Part shown: piece after piece, positions 62,218 to 64,000 of the stretch
Layout: every line of letters starts with the position of its first letter
Position numbering within the stretch: position 1 is the first letter of the stretch
Notes under the pieces: generated by a model
The model's input: the letters and a program-made list of their open reading frames with translations, nothing else
What the model was told of the DNA's origin: nothing
The model's database searches: none
Position numbers and translations under genes: made by a program
Assembly (NCBI GenBank): GCA_023143095.1
Contig: JAGLIF010000011.1
Location: 62,001 to 126,000, forward strand
Source of the DNA: Candidatus Altimarinota bacterium
Lineage (GTDB): Bacteria > Patescibacteriota > Gracilibacteria > UBA4473
DNA: 64,000 bases
Reading direction: 5' to 3'

Positions 62218-63105
62218 ATGAAAAAATATGTAATTGTTTTCGGTTGTGCCACTCTTGCGTTAACCAGTCTTAGTTGGGCAGCACAAAGTCGTGTTCAAGT
62301 TTCAAAAATTCGTTCTAATAAAACGGTTGTGATTCCTGAACGAGCTGTACAAGTAGCAGATAATGTGTTTTCTTTGGGAACGGCGTTTGATTCGCAAAGT
62401 GGAAAAATGGTAGAAGGTTATGCCATTATTCGTTATGCAAAAGGTGGTAAACCTAGTGCAGCCAAAGACAAGACGAGTTCTTGTTACGGATTTTTAGCTA
62501 GAGGAGCAAAATGGAAAGTAGATCCAATATTAGAACCATGGGTTGTAAATCCTTCAAACACACCAATAGGTAAAGACGAAAAGCCTAATCCTCAACTGGA
62601 TAAAGATGAAGTTTTTCGTCTTCTTTCTGAGGGTATTGATAAGTGGGAAGATGCTACTGATGGAATTGTTGACAATAGTAAAGGTGAGGATGTTTTGGGA
62701 ACTGGTTCTATCACAACAGATATTCTCGTAGCAGATACCGTTTCTCCTGATGAAAAAAATGAAGTTTATTTTGCAGATATTGCCAGTCCGAATGCAATTG
62801 GTGTAACGATTGTGTGGGGTATCTTTGGTGGACCTCCATCAGGTCGTGAATTGGTTGAATGGGATCAGATCTATGATGATTATGATTTCGATTGGTCTTT
62901 ATCTACAGATGAAAATGGTGAGCTAGGTAAGATGGATTTTGACAGTATTGCCACACACGAACTTGGACACAGTATGGGAATGGGTGATTTGTATAACTCT
63001 GTTTGTTCAGAACAAACTATGTTTGGTTATGCTTCAACAGGAGAGACTAACAAACGAACTTTAGAGTCAGGAGATATTGCAGGGATATCTAAGTTGTATA
63101 AATAA
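62218..63105 (+). CDS. Secreted matrixin-like zinc metalloprotease
   Basis: 295 residues with a signal peptide (residues 1-21, cut after SWA). The zinc motif HELGHSMGMGD is at 247-257. The third ligand is Asp, as in snapalysin-type variants, where matrixins usually have His. A Met-turn candidate, TMFGYA, follows about 10 residues later. The region before it (FDWSLSTDENGELGKMDFDSIATHE) is typical of M10-like secreted proteases. It has a lone promoter and strong terminator, so monocistronic. The target is unknown; cell-surface proteins are possible. Confidence 0.85.
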   Translation: MKKYVIVFGCATLALTSLSWAAQSRVQVSKIRSNKTVVIPERAVQVADNVFSLGTAFDSQSGKMVEGYAIIRYAKGGKPSAAKDKTSSCYGFLARGAKWKVDPILEPWVVNPSNTPIGKDEKPNPQLDKDEVFRLLSEGIDKWEDATDGIVDNSKGEDVLGTGSITTDILVADTVSPDEKNEVYFADIASPNAIGVTIVWGIFGGPPSGRELVEWDQIYDDYDFDWSLSTDENGELGKMDFDSIATHELGHSMGMGDLYNSVCSEQTMFGYASTGETNKRTLESGDIAGISKLYK

Positions 63106-63137
63106 GTTGTATTAAGAAGAAGTATTTCGTTTCCTGA

Positions 63138-63168
63138 AAAAAAGAGAGTCAATAAGGCTCTCTTTTTT
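63138..63168 (+). terminator. Terminator of the metalloprotease gene
   Basis: GAGAGTC (63144-63150)/GGCTCTC (63156-63162) with a 5-nt loop, extended by A-run and T-run pairing, ends in TTTTTT. It may act in both directions. Confidence 0.9.
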
Positions 63169-63230
63169 AATGTAAAATTAACAACTCCCCTTCCCTGCTC
63201 TATACATTAGCTATATCAGAAAGCAAAGAT

Positions 63231-64000
63231 TCAAATACCTTCGGAGGATATTCGGAAGGAAGCACCAATCCCAGTTTCCGAGTGCGCATTCGCATTGTTC
63301 TTATGATTGTCAACGAAGAGCTCATCGTAGTTGAAGTTGATACTGATCGGGTTACCCTTGGTGTCCTGAGTGTTTAGTTGCATAAAATCTTGATGCATAA
63401 GCTCTTCTTGCCCTGAAATATATCGTAGTGCCGTAGCAAGAATCATGTCAGTTTCGATTCCATATTCTGCTCCGAGAATATTAGTTTGATGCTTTAGCAT
63501 ATCTTGATAATTTTTATTTTTTGATTCTTTTAGACACGCTGATGTCCACACAGTAAGGTCACCATCCCATACTTTTGTTTCAAAATTTTCATGTATATGC
63601 TTAGAAAGCTGTAAAGGTTTTAAATTATCATCCGCATTAGCAGCTTTTTGCATAATTTCTCGCATAGTAGCAATCGTAAATTCTTCTTCTTCTTCTTCTT
63701 CTCCATCTACCATAATTTTCTTAGGAAATTGCATAACAAGCAAACCTTTTTTTCCTTCAGTTTTTTCTTTTAATTTTTCCATCTTATATAGTGTTTCCTT
63801 CGAAATCTCAGTTGGGAATAGACTATTTAATCTGGTAATCTCGTCAGCTGGGATTTCTACTTTAACTCCCTTCAAGCCTTTTAGTGCTTCATTCATCGCT
63901 TTTGTACTCAAAAATCGTCCGTCTGTGAGTTGCTCAAAAGTGCTATGAATCTCGTCAACCTCTTCTGTATTTTCAGCAGCAATATCGGTTACGCACGGTC
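63231..64000 (-). CDS. Acidic protein of unknown function, C-terminal part (runs off the right edge)
   Basis: The frame is open from the right edge to the stop at 63231, giving at least 256 residues; the true start lies beyond the window. A TTG at 63911 is only an internal codon. The protein has no membrane span in the visible part. It has an acidic run (VDGEEEEEEEFTIATM, near 63680-63720), helical segments and a Ser/Asn-rich C-terminus ending FRISSEGI. No family is recognised. It is convergent with the metalloprotease gene. Confidence 0.72.
   Translation of the reverse strand, partial: PCVTDIAAENTEEVDEIHSTFEQLTDGRFLSTKAMNEALKGLKGVKVEIPADEITRLNSLFPTEISKETLYKMEKLKEKTEGKKGLLVMQFPKKIMVDGEEEEEEEFTIATMREIMQKAANADDNLKPLQLSKHIHENFETKVWDGDLTVWTSACLKESKNKNYQDMLKHQTNILGAEYGIETDMILATALRYISGQEELMHQDFMQLNTQDTKGNPISINFNYDELFVDNHKNNANAHSETGIGASFRISSEGI

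Overview
The window looks like a chromosome segment of a bacterium from the Candidate Phyla Radiation (Patescibacteria), possibly near Peregrinibacteria. This is inference. The support is strong AT bias, very long lineage-specific secreted and coiled-coil proteins, a 37-cysteine zinc-ribbon protein of a type common in that radiation, compact housekeeping genes, and starts preceded by A-rich tracts instead of Shine-Dalgarno sites. TGA is used as a normal stop (for example at 21499, 26376 and 49823), which argues against the recoded Gracilibacteria and Absconditabacteria. No rRNA, CRISPR array, transposase or phage gene was seen.

Layout. 1-2106: 5' part of purF and a TPR protein, both leftward. 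2323-2495: tRNA-His(GTG) with promoter and terminator. 2576-7951: a 1791-residue protein of unknown function. 8117-24539: four tightly packed genes encoding a 4460-residue secreted protein and three smaller exported proteins, faced by a further exported Cys protein at 24624-25205. 25293-27473: galU, a TPR gene and trxA. 27821-30234: leftward operon of a small membrane protein, secE, nusG, rplK and rplA, with a probable L1-binding RNA before rplA. 30253-36121: leftward dnaX, murG, ftsW, purD and a DedA gene. 36201-36421: a repeat nest with a perfect 40-bp palindrome. 36520-43870: cysteine desulfurase, mutL with an intact endonuclease motif, a TrmA/RlmD-type methyltransferase that lacks the usual cluster cysteines, a WecB-like epimerase and enolase. 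43886-48125: a coiled-coil protein and groES-groEL under a CIRCE operator that spans its promoter. 48240-56088: CaCA exchanger, DJ-1/PfpI protein, Cys-rich protein, two small unknowns, Kef-type antiporter and an anchored glycosidase-like protein. 56236-56850: a transcription unit whose signals differ from everything around it and look imported. 56900-57939: pentapeptide, DUF134 and DUF5320 genes. 58027-59157: YibE/F-type membrane protein. 59267-62154: DtxR-type repressor, feoA, feoB and an unlisted 50-residue FeoB-associated Cys protein. 62218-64000: a matrixin-like protease and the 3' part of an acidic unknown protein.

Functional reading. Two purine genes, peptidoglycan assembly (MurG, FtsW), chaperonin, replication clamp-loader and ribosomal genes form the ordinary core. 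The distinctive part is the export programme: a giant mosaic surface protein with its companions, a glycosidase-like protein and a zinc protease, all with N-terminal export or anchor segments. Iron uptake appears self-contained and self-regulated. Several families of dispersed short repeats lie between genes. Some of them provide terminators or gene leaders, and others are unexplained.
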